From Aegilops tauschii subsp. strangulata (Eukaryota; Streptophyta; Magnoliopsida; Poales; Poaceae): DNA of 64,000 bases. A program made the position numbers and the translations under genes. This document shows, piece after piece, positions 12,114 to 23,671 of this stretch (position 1 is its first letter; each line of letters starts with the position of its first letter). The stretch lies in contig NC_053040.3 of assembly GCF_002575655.3 (NCBI RefSeq), positions 459,158,780-459,222,779 on the forward strand, given 5' to 3'. The notes under the pieces are model-generated. The model was not told where the DNA came from, searched no databases, and was given only the letters and a program-made list of their open reading frames with translations.

Positions 12114-13460
12114 CTAGTTTTCGCGCAGGAATTCTCGTAGTGCGGCGTCGACTGTTGGGTTTAGTTGTGCTCCAATAGATGTTGTCTTCTTGGGGTCCGT
12201 TGGGTGGACCTGGAATTTGACTATTTCTTCTGCCGGTTTGAAAGAGGTGGATTTGGGGCGTTTGTCGAGGATCACGTCGTCCCTGTCCATCGTGGAGCGC
12301 AGTGCGGTTAATTCTTCGGCCGCGAGGGCTTCAGATAGTGCCTCAAGGGCCAGGGATGCGGTTTTGTTTTCAGCGCGGAGTGCTATGTCCGGATCACTGA
12401 CGAGAGTGATTATACCGTTTGGTCCGGGCATTTTGAGCTTCATATACCTGTAATGAGGTATAGCTTGGAAGCGTGTAAAAGCATCCCGCCCCAACAGGGC
12501 GTGGTATCCGCTGCCGAAAGGAGCCACTTGGAAGGTGATTTCTTCGGACCGATAATTCTCCGGCGTGCCGAATACCACGTCAAGTGTGATTTTTCCCGCA
12601 CACCGCGCCTCCCGACTGGGAATGATTCCTCGGAAGGTTGTGCTACTTTGCGTGATGCGGCTCCTGTCTATTTCCATTTTGTGGAGTGTATCCTCATAAA
12701 TGAGGTTTAGTCCGCTGCCGCCGTCCATGAGGACCTTGGTGAGTTGAAACCCATCCACGATGGGACTGAGGACTAATGCGGCTGGCACTCGGACTGTCCT
12801 GTATTTTGGTTCGTCACTGACATTAAATGTTATAGCCGTGTCGTTCCAAGGGTTTATTGCAGCAATTTGGCAGACTTCGGCGAGGTCGCGAAGTGCCCTT
12901 TTGTTTGAAGCGAATGTCTCAAAGACCGTCAATACTCTTGTGTCGTCGTTTTCTGGAGGGTGCTGGTCTGGGGTGTCCTTGATAAGGATGTCCTCGCCGC
13001 TCTTAGCTACCTGCCGAAGTATCCAACATGCTCTAAGGCTGTGGGTTGATACGGTATCCGGTGTCGTGTGTATTTTGCATGGGCCATCGAACCATCCCTC
13101 CAGAACGGTTCCGTGCCGCGTAATGGGTTTATCTTTCTTGACTGTTGGACTGGGCGTGCCACGGGGGTGCGCCCTTTTCGCCTGTAGGAGGAGTTGAGTT
13201 GGGACCGACGGCTCCCAGCAAGCTGCCTGAGCTTTCCAGGCGCTTTCCATCGCGTTGTACTTCTGTACGATAATTGCTAAGTCAGCGAAGTTTAGTATGC
13301 GGCGGCGATTGTTGGCGTTGAGAATTCCTTCATCCGCGCAATTGTTGCAGAACGCTGATATCGCGTCCTCGTCGCGACAATCTTTTACCTTGTCTTTGGC
13401 AAGGAGGAATCTGGCCCAGAAGTGGTGGACCGTTTCCTGAGACTGCTGTTTTATGCTCAT
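12114..13460 (-). pseudogene. Gypsy gag C-terminus and aspartic protease
   Basis: The 448-codon minus-strand frame begins in mid-gag (IKQQSQETVHHFWARFLLA, a retrotransposon gag core). The retropepsin-like domain has the active site VLMDGGSGLNLIY (near 12720) and HALLGRDAFTRF downstream. Only part of the gag core is present; sequence between this frame and the leader frame at 13530 appears deleted. The frame ends in TAG at 12114-12116, a nonsense change, since RT follows in the same frame. Confidence 0.85.
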
Positions 13461-13529
13461 GAGAGCGCTTATGTCCGGGTGGGTGGGTGGAATTAAATCC
13501 GAACCCTGACCTGATCGATTATCCGGAGT

Positions 13530-14054
13530 CTAAAGACCTTCCAGACTCAACAGTCCGGGTTCCGGAGTATCTTCTGATTGTTTAAGCCCGCCGTCCGATT
13601 CTATGTTCGGAGGGCCGGTCGCATCCTTTCGCTGGTGGGTATCTGGCTCTTCCTGATCGGCGATCCGAACATAGTCCGCTTTCGATATAGAAGAAGACTC
13701 GCCGTCCTGCTCCTCGACTACCGCTATCTGGTGGGTGACCGGTGGAGTTTTGATTTCTCCTTGATCGGTTTTAGGCCCGATCCGATCGTAATCTGCGGCG
13801 ATTCCCAAAGCAGCGATGCGATCTAGGAGCTCGTTTAAGGACGAAAACTCTGCCGGATCCATCTGCTTGGAGTGTTCGGAGTTGATGCGAAGGGGATTTT
13901 CGATGGCCCGAGAGGTCATCGTCGACTCAATGGCCGAACGAGCGGTCATGGTAAAGCCGCCCAGCCAGAGGGTTTGGCCCGGGGCCAGTGCTCTTCCGAA
14001 GGTGATGTTGTCTTTAAGGACAAGGCGAGCCATCGATCCGATCGTCAACGTCAT
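13530..14054 (-). pseudogene. Gypsy gag N-terminal leader ORF
   Basis: A 174-codon minus-strand frame between the LTR/primer region and gag, rich in Glu, Asp, Ser and Pro (EEQDGESSSISKADYVRIAD). Its position 27 bp inside the 5' LTR fits the variable N-terminus of the Gypsy polyprotein. No domain recognised. Confidence 0.6.
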
Positions 14055-14080
14055 AGTGGAACTCTCAATGAAAGCACCAA

Positions 14081-14545
14081 TGTCGGTGTGAAAACCGGCG
14101 GATCTCGGGTAGGGGGCCCCGAACTGTGCGTCTAAGGTCGATGGGAATAGGAGACATGGGACACGATGTTTACCCAGGTTCGGGCCCTCTCTATGGAGGT
14201 AATACCCTACTTCCTGCTTGATTGATCTTGATGAATATGAGTATTACAAGAGTTGATCTACCACGAGATCGTAATGGCTAAACCCTAGAAGTCTAGCCTG
14301 TATGACTATGGTAATGAGTATATCCCTTCCGGACTACACCCTCCGGTTTATATAGACACCGGGGGGATCTAGGGTTACATAGGAAGGAATCTTCATAGTT
14401 GATCGCTAAGCTTGCCTTCCACGCCAAGGAGAGTCCTATCCGGACCTGGGTACAGTCTTCGGCCTTCGTTTCTTCACAGCCCATCAGTCCGGCCCATGAA
14501 TAACAGGCCGGACGCCCGAGGACCCCTTATTCCAGGACTCCCTCA
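14081..14545 (-). repeat. 5' LTR of the Gypsy element
   Basis: 465 bp. On the minus strand it starts TGAGGGAGTCCTGGAATAAG and ends CACACCGACA. A minus-strand TATATAAACC box is near 14345-14354. Followed inward by TTGGTGCTTTCATTGAGAG, the usual sequence at the start of the interior of this group. No partner LTR in the window. Confidence 0.88.
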
Positions 14546-14874
14546 GTTACCCTTTTCCAGTCTCCCATACAATTAACAGTAATCGCAAACAAGTTTCCGC
14601 CCAAGGCGTTGAAGGTCGCACCCTGAGCCAAGCTCCATGCCAACCGCATCGAGTCGTAGAAGGCGCCGCGACTAAAGGGTTTATCAGTGTGAACCCTAGC
14701 AATCGCCATGAATTCTGCCTCATCCACTTCATCAGGAAATTCTTCATCAAAGTTAAGATCATCATCCTCCCTCTCCTGAAGATTCAGCTTGCCAATCAGC
14801 TCATCAACACCTGCCAATCCACCAGCCGCCATGCTGTGCGTCGTTGACTGGGAACCTGAACCTGACCCTGCCAT
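14546..14874 (-). pseudogene. DUF4283/LINE ORF1-type N-terminal fragment
   Basis: Minus-strand frame from an ATG at 14874: a Gly/Ser-rich start, then LAGVDELIGKLNLQEREDDD and FAITVNCMGDWKRVTEG, which resembles the N-terminus of plant DUF4283 proteins, common in LINE ORF1 and in transposon-derived genes. The Gypsy LTR interrupts it right after WKRVTEG, so the C-terminal part (DUF4283 core, zinc knuckle) is absent. 14875-15090 reads as its GC-richer 5' leader. Could be a LINE ORF1 or a single gene fragment. Confidence 0.5.
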
Positions 14875-16049
14875 AGTTTCTGCTCCTCCGAAACCCTAGG
14901 TGTTGCTCTCGCTCCTGTCCTAGATCAAAAAACGACCAGATACTGGGAGGAAAGAACGCCAAGGTAGCAACCCGATTACTTAACCGGACTCTCGTGAGAG
15001 GATCCCACGAGAGGATTTATAACCCTAGACGACGCCGTCGCTAGGGGAGTTTCGCGGAGACCGAGTCGAACTCAGCTTTCCCCTCTCCTATCATTTATGT
15101 ATGACTTTTTGTAGCGTGGCGTGCACGTGCGGAGGCTGGGTCTATTGTTTTCTTTTGATCTGACGGTGATTAGAACGCGTAGGTCACGCACGCTGAACTT
15201 ATCCTATTCGGTGACTCATTCTCGAGCCACATATAGACCCGTGGTGAGTTCCAACAGTTCCACGACTTATAAGGGAAGAACAGTTCTTTGATTTTTTTTC
15301 TGTTACAGACGTACATATTACCAGAAATACCATGGGAAAAAATTACGAGATATCAAGACCATGTTTCCTTCTTTGGCAATGACGTACGCGAGGCCAGCTG
15401 GTTTGGGCCTCCGAGTTTATTAGGCCGCTTCTGTGTTTGGATCCTTGCGACACAGTTTTTTTTTCTAAATATTGAATCTCAGCTGTTAATCTTTATGTTA
15501 ACACAAAAAAAATCACCAGATACAAAAGGGTGATGGATGAAGAACTATGAAATCTTCCGTCCTTTATTATTAGGTATAGATATAGATAGGATAAATTGAT
15601 TCTTAGCAATATTTTCTGTACGCACCCCAACAATTTTGTAAAGCAACGGAAGTTAAAACTTAGTGTTACAATCCAAATAAAATCAGGCCATAGAAAATTT
15701 ACACATGTATATATCAACGACCAACTAAATATTTGGTTCCCACATACCCACTCCAATTTTTATAAAGAGATCCATAAGTTTAAGATGGATAGATAAATCT
15801 ATCAACCTCATGCAATCGGATTGACACCTAAATCCCCTTGAATTGTCAAAATATGTTGTAATCAAGGTTTCATGATTTTCCTTGTACTAAAATCCAAAGC
15901 CTCAGCACAACAAGGGCTATTCTCATATGTGAAGGAAAGCATACAACATGTACAAACATATAATTTTTATACTATCCGCCCACCAGCCCTACTTCACCGC
16001 GACGCTGGAGATCATCCACATAACCTATACTTAAGTACATGCATCCAAC
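14875..16049. other. Intergenic: relic leader, then upstream region of protease copy 1
   Basis: 14875-15250 is GC-richer sequence upstream of the DUF4283 relic. From about 15590 the sequence aligns with the upstream regions of copies 2-5 (TTTTCTGTACGCAC..., then the ATTTTTGGTTCC block), so it is the diverged promoter region of copy 1. No gene seen. Confidence 0.6.
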
Positions 16050-16057
16050 TATATAAC
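16050..16057 (+). promoter_or_regulatory. TATA box, protease copy 1
   Basis: TATATAAC, 80 bp before the ATG; the other four copies have TATATAAG 86 bp before theirs. Confidence 0.65.
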
Positions 16058-16129
16058 ACACACAGTTCCATGCTTAGAACCAAGGCCGCACTGCACACTA
16101 GTAGTAGAGAGCAATTCATCAACCATACC

Positions 16130-17233
16130 ATGGCCATTTCAAAATCTCTCATCCTTGGTATCCTTGGATGCCTATGCTTTTGTAGTTCGGTCCCAGCAAC
16201 GCGTGAGCTCAGTGATGACTTTTCAATGGGGCACTCCACGAGAGCTGGATGGTGTAGTACGGCCGTGTGTACAAGGACGCCACTAAGAAGGCACACCGAT
16301 TCGAAGTGTTCAAGGCCAGTGTTGGGTTCATCGAGTCATTTAACACCGAGAACCACAAGTTTTATTTGGGCATCAATCAGTTTACCGACCTCACCAATGA
16401 GGAGTTCAAGTCAACAACGGCTAACAAGGGGTACAAAACGAGCTTGGAGAGGGTTCCTACTGGATTCATGTATGAGAACGTAAGTTTTGATGCACTTCTG
16501 GCAACAGTAGACTGGAGACCAAAGGTGCAGTCACTCCCATCAAGGATCAGGGCCAATGTGGTAAATATATTTATGATGATGATGTATTGCATGTATCATT
16601 TATTGAATGTATCCTTACAGTAGCTACCAAAAACTTAACCATCTGTAGGTTGTTGTTGGGCGTTTTCTACCGTGCTGCTACAGAGTGTATCGTTAAGCTC
16701 AAAACTGGCAAGCTTATCTCACTTTCGGAGCAAGAGTTGGTAGATTGTGATGTCCATGGTGAAGACCAGGGTTGCGAAGGCAGGCTCATGGATGATGCAT
16801 TTAACTTCATAATCAAGAATGGCGGTCTCACCACCGAGTCCAACTATCCATATACCTCGGAATATGATAAGTGCAATAGTGGAACCAATGGTGCTGCAAC
16901 CATTCAAAGTTATGAGGATGTTCCAGCCAACAACGAAGGTGCCCTCATGCAAGTTGTCGCAAGCCAACATGTCTCAGTAGCCTTAGATGGAGGAGATATG
17001 ACTTTCCAGTTTTACAAAGGCAGAGTGATGACAGGCTCATGTGGCACAGACCTGGATCATGGTATTGCGGCTATTGGTTATGGAAAGACCAACAATTACA
17101 CAAAATATTGGTTGTTGAAGAATTCAAGGGGAACAACATGGGGCGAGAACGGATATTTAAGAACAGAGAAGGATATTCCCGACAAGATTGGCATGTGTGG
17201 CTTGCGATGGAGCCTTCTTACCCCACTGCATAG
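16130..17233 (+). pseudogene. SAG39-like: SAG39-like cysteine protease, copy 1 (dead, most diverged)
   Basis: Homologous over its full length to the intact copy at 44613. Exon 1 is 16130-16560, intron 16561-16648 (donor GTAAAT rather than GTAAGT), exon 2 16649-17233. Both exons are 2 nt shorter than in intact copies because of 1-nt deletions near 16228, 16519, 16672 and 17200, so no continuous product is possible. A TAG at 16255-16257 sits in the ancestral frame (Gln codon in relatives). The signal peptide, ERFNIN-like stretch, CCW active site, GYG and PTA end are still recognisable in pieces. NSWG around the catalytic Asn reads NSRG. This is the oldest duplicate in the window. Confidence 0.93.
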
Positions 17234-19669
17234 AAGAGCGTCCTCTGGCACATATGTTCGCATGCACATGATCAATTAATTGCATGCGTCTACTTTAATT
17301 ACGTATACTTTGTATATGTATATAAATTTTGTACAAACATATGTATTGTATAGTACTTTATATTCCATGAATACAATGTAAATTATGCAAGATACATAAA
17401 GATTGATGAAGAATTTGTGTTAGCTATATCCTTCGGATATTTGTCACATGTAGTATTTTGTAAGTGAATTGTGCTGTCTCTTATGCCTTCAAGTTTGTAT
17501 ATTGAACTCTTTGAGTAGCTTCTATTTTTCTCGGCAATCTTGGAGCCATATAAACAATATGTGAAAAGGGTGTAGTTGATTTGTAAATAAATGTCAAAGC
17601 TCGAGGTTGGAACAAAATGATTTTTAGATAGTGAAAATTAGGACTGACCCTTATCTCCTCTAATCCCAACCACAACGCTAGTTGCCCACCCTAATGGATA
17701 GTAAAATTTAGATTAACAATATACCTAACCTATTGCTTCTTTTTTTGGGATGCTCAAAAGGTGTTCATGTAGAATATCTCTTTTCTGTCACAGTTCTCAC
17801 TGCTAAAAAAATACACAACTAATCATGCATGCACGGGTACATGATTAATCAACATTCTCTTGTTAATTAAGATGTTCATGTGCATTATGATTTTACTTAA
17901 TTTTGCTGATATACAATTAGGAAGTGGGCGTTAACTGTGATTAATGATCATGTGGATGATGGATTAATTATTTACTTTGACTAATCTACATTTAGGAAGC
18001 GGGTCTTAATTATGAATTTTTGATTAGTAGTTAAAATGTTTCGATTAGCATCATGGATCCTTAAGTTGAATGGTAGAGCATTTCAATGCAACAACAATCA
18101 CACTAGCTTTCTGCTAGTAAGGGAAGACATTATCCACGTATATGGATGTGACCATTGTTTCGTTTCACAATTTTCTATTGAAACAAAGTGAACCACATAG
18201 AAAGACACAATAATTTAGCGGCACACATCAATCATGCACAAGGAAAAGACTAATCAAGTTTTGTCAGTTCTTTTCAAATAGTGGTTCAAAATTTAAGTGG
18301 TTCCAAATAGAATTTCATACACATTGACACATTCCTTGCACGTAAAAGAAACCCATAATATCACCACCCATTAATTACTGAAATGTATATCTTACTCAAT
18401 ACTCTAATGTGCCCATCTGGACATGGATACATGCTCGTAACTGTACACATGTCTAGTAAAAACCATCACATCCATATCATATCAGTAAGCTACAGAAAAT
18501 TATCAGGCTCCAAGTTTATCAATATATATATTACCCATTCCAGTGAATGACCTTAAACATGTCTCATCTCATCAAATTTTCAAGAGCAAGTGCCACAGGC
18601 AATGCATCAAGCCCTGAGTTACTTCCATCTTCTAGATTGTTTTTATTTTGCACCTCGTGTAAAGTGAGAGGGCCTTCCAATCTCATTGATCTCGTCCATC
18701 AAACCGACTGCCTCGTGTTGTGTGCCCTGGATTATTACTATCTAGTTATATTTGAATTTGTTAGTTGTGACTTGCGAGTTGATTTAGATTATGATATGGT
18801 AAGAGTGGCGAAGTTAATCTTGGCGTCATGTGTTTCGTGCAAGGCATGAGAAGGAAATCTGTCTTACTCTCTAAATCTCAGATACTTCCATAGCTACTTC
18901 TCTTTTATGCTAAATCTTGATTTCTTTGATATTTTGTAAAACTCAACTGCAATAAATTACACTCTAACAAGTTAAAATTTATAGAATTTGAAGTGTACAA
19001 CCTCAGGAAATGTTACTCTTAAGTTCCGAGGTGTAGATTGAGATGGAGTTGATGGTGGTTCGATGTTGATCTAAAGGCTTAGGAAAAGAGGTCTACAGAA
19101 AAAATATAGCAAAATAAGGAAGGAATAGTCAGTGATGTTCAATGTTGTCTTGTTTTTCTCACCTTGCATTCCAACTTATGAAATCTTAGTCGGATGCCAA
19201 AGTAGCACTCTCCAGTTTCAAACTAGGACCCATGTGTATTTTGACTGCATTAATTCATGTTTTCTCCAACAACTGAAATCATTGGCTTCATATTGGAAAT
19301 CACTTTTTTGTGATTACTATAATCTTGCACGCACAATATTGTCATCCAGAGTAGGACGTGAGGTGGTCCACACATGCATTATGTGGGATTCATATGTAAA
19401 GTGACACAAAAGAGGAAAGACACCAACTTCAAAACTAAAGGCATTCCACTCTCAGGCGATCATAGTCCGATTATTACTGGGAAATACTGTTATAATACCT
19501 ATGTCTGGCTTTACTAACCCCCTACGTATTTCAGGTCATATTTGACCATAACTTTAACTAATAAAATATAAGCTATATGTAGCAAAAATAATATCATTAG
19601 AAACTAGATTCAAATACAAATTCAACAATAAAAATTTGGTGACATGCATTAATATTTTGCAAGTCAAAT
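17234..19669. other. Intergenic between protease copies 1 and 2
   Basis: No gene supported. 17290-17560 is homologous to the 3' flank of copies 3-5 (TACAATGTAAATTATG..., GTAAGTGAATTGTG...), and 18040-18200 matches their more distal flank (TAGCTTTCTGCTAGTAA, ATATGGATGTGACCATTGTTTC), both diverged. 19500-19727 looks like a MITE remnant, with CCCCCTACGTATTTCAGGTC on one side and TAAACCCGGATGGAAGTAGT on the other; its ends are not proven. The ORFs at 18547-18849 and 19132-19404 have no recognisable domain and start in AT-rich spacer. Confidence 0.5.
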
Positions 19670-21179
19670 ATGTTGTCAAAGATTGCTAAAAATACGATGG
19701 TGACTAGTAAACCCGGATGGAAGTAGTAATTTCCTCCTTTTACAGATGGTAATGACTAACTTTTCATCGAAGAGAACCGAAAATCTCAAAACATACCACG
19801 CGAATCTTTCAAGTACCAAGGTCCTCTATCTTCCCTACACTTTCGCTGCCGATGAGTTCACTTCATGCTTCCTCCCCTTTATTGACATCACACATTGCTT
19901 ATGATTTAAAGCATATTTCATAAAACCTAGTTTCAAATTATAAACCAATTCAATCTTTGAGGCAAATGTCGTATTTCATTATTTCACAAACCATTTTTTT
20001 TGCTTTTGTAATTATATCTTCAATTACTATGTTTGCTAGAAATGGGGCATTGTGAGCTCCCCGGATTGTTTTGTGAGATTGTGCCTTCTTGGCAGTTGGC
20101 CATCGCTCGTCTCTCCAACTCCGGTCTCATCTGCATATGTGTGTGTCTGTGTGTTCACTTTGGCTCTCAGGCTGCCCGTTGCCGTTTCTCTTGCCCTGTC
20201 CCACCTGTCTGTGTGCGTCCTTTATTCGTTTCTTGCGTACCAAATGTTCCTAGGCCTACAAGTCTAAAGGGATAAGGGGATAAGTGCTGGACACGTTTGT
20301 TGCGTGTAACACTTGGCGCTTTGTACAACGTGTGTGTGCTATGTGCAGTGTTACATACCATCACTCGGCCTTGAGTTGCAACGCTGGACTACCCAGCCAC
20401 CTACAACCCACATTAAGCAGGGGACCTCCCGCAAACCATGGCCACCAGAAATATGTGATGGGTAGTGAGATATGTTCTACGAAGTTGTGAGAGTAAAAAA
20501 CCATCTATGTGCCTGGGAAGTATATCCGGTGGTATTAATATTTATTCCCAGACTTGATATACTAGGGGAACCAATGCATTTTTGAACTCAAGATTAAATT
20601 GCTTATCATCAGTTAATTAAGTAATCAAAGTTCTCTTAACATTTGATGATCTGGCAGGTTAAGTTGTCTTAATCAACTTGCCGTTTCTGTGTTACAATCG
20701 TCTCTGCAAGCGGTCACATCTAATCACTTTTCATCGGTAGGCTACAAGAAATCTTATCGATGTTTTCTGTACGCACTCACAATTTTGTAAATCAACAGAA
20801 GCCAAGACTTAGTGTTATGCTTAAAAATTTGGGTTTAAATTTTTTATATGTATTTTTGGTTCCTGGGTACTCATGGCAACACATTTAGAGAGCTTCATAG
20901 GAATAGGATCGATAGAAAAGCCTGTCAGCATCACCATGCAATCACATTGACCTAAGTCCGTATGAAGTATCAAAATATGTCGTAATCATGGTTACTTGAT
21001 TTTTCTTGTACTAACATCCAAAGTTCCGGCACAACATGTCTATTATTCTCATATGCTAAGGAAAGCGTACGCCATATGCACACATATTTATTTTATACTA
21101 TCCGCCTACCAGATGTACTTCACCGCTACGTTGGAGACCATCTCAATCCCCCATATTCAAATACATACATCCATGCAAC
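19670..21179. other. Upstream region of protease copy 2
   Basis: Starting at about 19670 this aligns with the upstream regions of copies 3, 4, 5 and the partial sixth unit. It includes a conserved block with TGTGTGTCTGTGTG and a 71-codon open frame (20052-20267), kept in all copies only because they are young. It retains the 22-bp block around 20656 that is deleted before copies 3 and 5. The sequence is probably promoter plus spacer. Confidence 0.6.
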
Positions 21180-21187
21180 TATATAAG
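21180..21187 (+). promoter_or_regulatory. TATA box, protease copy 2
   Basis: TATATAAG, 86 bp before the ATG at 21266. It lies inside the upstream extension of the open frame, so that extension is not translated. Confidence 0.75.
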
Positions 21188-21265
21188 ACACCCAGTACCA
21201 TTCACAAAACCAAACCAGAGCACACACTACACACTAGTAGTAGCAAGCAATTAATCAAACATAAC

Positions 21266-22381
21266 ATGGTCATCCCAAAAGGTTTGATCCTTGGCATCCT
21301 CGGATGTGTCTGCTTCTGCAGTTCGGTCCTAGCAGCTCGTGAGCTCAGCGATGACTTGTCGATGGTGGCAAGGCACGAGAGCTGGATGGTGCAGTACGGC
21401 CGTGTGTACAAGGACGATGCTGAGAAGGCGCAACGATTCGGGGTGTTCAAGGCCAATGTCGGGTTCATCAAGTCGTTTAATGCCAAGAACCTCAAGTTCT
21501 ATTTGGGCGTCAATCAGTTCGCCGACCTAACGAACGAGGAGTTCAAGGCGACGAAGGCTAATAAGGGGTACAAACCGAGCATGGAGAGGATGCCTACCGG
21601 ATTCAGGTATGAGAATGTAAGTTCTGATGCACTTTCGGCAACCGTAAGCTGGAGAACGAAAGGAGCAGTCACCCCCATCAAGGATCAGGGCCAATGTGGT
21701 AAGTATTTTTAGGATAATAATATATTGCATTTATGTTTGAATTTTTAATGAGAATGTCCTCTTATAGTATCTGCACAAACGTAAACATTTGTAGGTTGTT
21801 GCTGGGCTTTTTCTGTTGTCGCTGCTACAGAGGGCGTCGTTAAGCTCAAGACCGGCAAGCTTATCTCGTTGTGTGAGCAAGAACTAGTGGATTGTGATGT
21901 CCATGGTGAAGACCAAGGTTGTGAAGGTGGGCTTATGGATGATGCCTTCAAGTTCATAATCAAGAATGGCGGTCTCACAATCGAGTCCAACTATCCATAT
22001 ACCGCGGCAGATGACAAGTGCAAGAGTGGAACCAATGGTGCCGCAACCATCAAAAGCTATGAGGATGTTCCAGCCAACAACGAGGGAGCTCTCATGCAAG
22101 CCGTCGCAAGCCAACCCGTCTCGGTGGCTGTAGATTGAGGAGATATGACCTTCCAATTTTACAAAGGTGGAGTGATGACAGGCTCATGTGGCACAGACCT
22201 GGACCATGGTATTACGTCTATTGGTTATGGCAAGACCAGCGATGGCACAAAATATTGGTTGCTGAAGAATTCATGGGGAACAACATGGGGCGAGAACGGA
22301 TATTTAAGAATGGAGAAGGACATTCCCGACAAGAAAGGCATGTGTGGCCTTGCGATGGAGCCTTCTTACCCCACTGCATAG
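21266..22381 (+). pseudogene. SAG39-like: SAG39-like cysteine protease, copy 2 (nonsense at codon 259)
   Basis: Exon 1 is 21266-21698, intron 21699-21794 (GTAAGT...TTTGTAG, 96 bp), exon 2 21795-22381. Signal peptide, prodomain with ERFNIN and GVNQFAD motifs, and active-site Cys147 (QGQCGCCWAF) are intact. GGA became TGA at 22136-22138 (codon 259 of 339), removing the catalytic His (LDHG, residue 282) and Asn (NSWG, residue 303). The reading frame beyond the stop is otherwise preserved. Other private changes: A2V, A6G, E69K, VDWR to VSWR at the mature N-terminus, S171C, and GIAAIG to GITSIG after the stop. If translated, it would give a secreted prodomain plus the left half of the enzyme. Confidence 0.93.
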
Positions 22382-22885
22382 AATGAGCGTCATATGCAAC
22401 ATATCATGTGTCTACTTTAAATACGATGAGGGCATGTTGGATTCGTGCCTTGGGGGCTATGTCTGTGCACGACCTTAATGTAAGTGACATCATGCACAAC
22501 CATCTGGTAATTTTGGGCATCAATTTTTGTGTAAGTAGTCCCTTCTCTCACATGATTCTTCCTTCCTTCCTTTGATTTGATTTTTTCTTCTCATGTTGTT
22601 TTCTATTTTTGCCTCCTGAACTGTAGTGAACCACAACCAAAATTGCATGTGCATTGAACATCCCTTGAACTTAAAGTTTATTGATGGCAGTGGTACACGT
22701 AGCGACAGTGTTATCATTGCAGGAGTTTCAATGATAGGTATTATTTCTTCAGTTCCAAAACATCCTTCAGAGATCAGAGTTCAGTGTTCGGTGAATCCTG
22801 GTGGATTCTTTGTTGTTTGTGTGAGATGGTAAAGGGTTTGCAAGCATCCCGTTAGGGACAGTCTGAGTGCAAAAAATCTCCTAAA
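22382..22885. other. Short 3' flank of copy 2 and spacer with an exon-like relic
   Basis: The 3' flank is cut at 22425/22426, where sequence that follows the stop codon by about 40 bp joins ATGAGGGCATG of the distal spacer. About 1.67 kb present after copy 4 (equivalent to 45773-47440) is missing. 22627-22832 is an open stretch after a good GTAAGT...CTGTAG intron (22531-22626) reading HPLNLKFIDGSGTRSDSVII and MIGIISSV, ending ...CVRW-stop. It recurs near 41890, 47650 and 62675 with indels. The pattern is faintly OB-fold-like; product unknown, probably a gene fragment. Confidence 0.5.
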
Positions 22886-23619
22886 CAGTGGCGGAGCTCC
22901 GAAGGAAAACATGGGCGGGCCAAACTAAAAGAAAACACAAAATATTTCAACTCAAGCAATGGATGAAGTGTTGCTGCTGAAAAATCTTTCTCAACTTCAT
23001 ATGTAATTATATCATCTCCTTTTCTCTCGAAAACCAAGTTGATTTTGCATTGATTAGCCTTGCCCAATGACAATTATCTAGTAATCCCTCTATCAAAATA
23101 TAAGACGTTTTGACATTGACATTGTCAAATAATGTCTTATATTTTGATACGGATTGAGTACCAAATTAAGATGTGTATTATCAATTGATTGCATTTCAGA
23201 GCGCGTGTGCCTGTGCAGCAACGCTTGTCATCTAGGTTGCTACTCGCCCGGCTGGCCGCGGCCGCTGCTAGTTGCCTCCCGGGGCTTGGTCAAGCCGCCG
23301 CTGCACCGCTCGGGCCTCGGGCCTCTGCACCGCTCTGTGCTGCTACAAGTTGCGACCGTACGACCGGCGACTCAACCTCTGCAGCTGTGCACTACATCTC
23401 TGGCCCTCCCTGCTGTTGTACGCGTGATCGTGTTCTAGCTTCGGTCTGCTGCTCTACTGGAGGATGTATGCCAAGAAGAGAATCGTGAAGAGGCGAGGCT
23501 ATATGCAAGCAAGACAGTGGTGTGCTGGGCTACTGTATATCTGTACTACTACATGCATTTTTACCCCAGGGGCTGGGCGGGCCATGTCACGCTTTTGCCC
23601 TCACGAAGCTCCGCCAGTG
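22886..23619. mobile_element. hAT-type element, copy in unit 3
   Basis: Non-autonomous DNA element with inverted ends CAGTGGCGGAGCT... / ...AGCTCCGCCAGTG. The 8-bp target duplication CTCCTAAA (22878-22885) is partly degraded on the right (CAACTAAA, 23620-23627). No transposase. Its 3' half is GC-rich with short Ala/Pro/Ser-rich ORFs of no evident meaning. It contains a Stowaway-like MITE at 23084-23158. Confidence 0.8.
23084..23158. mobile_element. Stowaway-like MITE inside the hAT element
   Basis: About 75 bp between TA dinucleotides, with inverted arms TATCAAAATATAAGACGTTT and AATGTCTTATATTTTGATA, the Stowaway signature. Present at the same place in the other units (42346, 48094, 63132). 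Confidence 0.8.
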
Positions 23620-23666
23620 CAACTAAAGGTCCAAGAAGGAGATGTAGAAGCCAAACCTCAAGGAAA

Positions 23667-23671
23667 CACGT
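23667..23671. repeat. Target-site duplication of the GC-rich LTR element
   Basis: CACGT at 23667-23671 and again at 27835-27839. Units 4, 5 and 6 show the unoccupied site AAACACGTGGGGCAAGG. Confidence 0.95.

Larger units (their letters stand above)
1306..14545 (-). mobile_element. Decayed Gypsy (Ty3) retrotransposon, split by a Copia insertion
   Basis: Read on the minus strand, the order is LTR (14545-14081), gag leader, gag/protease, RT, [Copia element 11291-3284], RNase H, integrase; this is Gypsy order (integrase last). The LTR starts TGAGGGAGTCC and ends CCGACA on the minus strand, a form I associate with the Fatima-like group of Triticeae Gypsy elements; the family name is uncertain. 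The second LTR is missing because the element stops inside integrase at about 1306. Frameshifts (near 1690, 2470 and 13.5 kb), an in-frame TAG (12114-12116) and a damaged RT active site make it inactive. Confidence 0.9.

Noticed and set aside
20052..20267. 71-codon frame repeated at 28306, 43399 and 49096
   Set aside because: Conserved only as much as the surrounding noncoding DNA; low-complexity Val/Cys/Leu from a TG-rich repeat; starts at a non-ATG codon; no domain.
20996..21265. In-frame open extension upstream of the protease ATG (also before copies 3, 4, 5), giving a longer N-terminus
   Set aside because: It begins at a TTG codon, contains the TATA box, and the residues resemble no protease N-terminus. 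The downstream ATG starts a clear signal peptide. The frame is open by chance and shared by descent.
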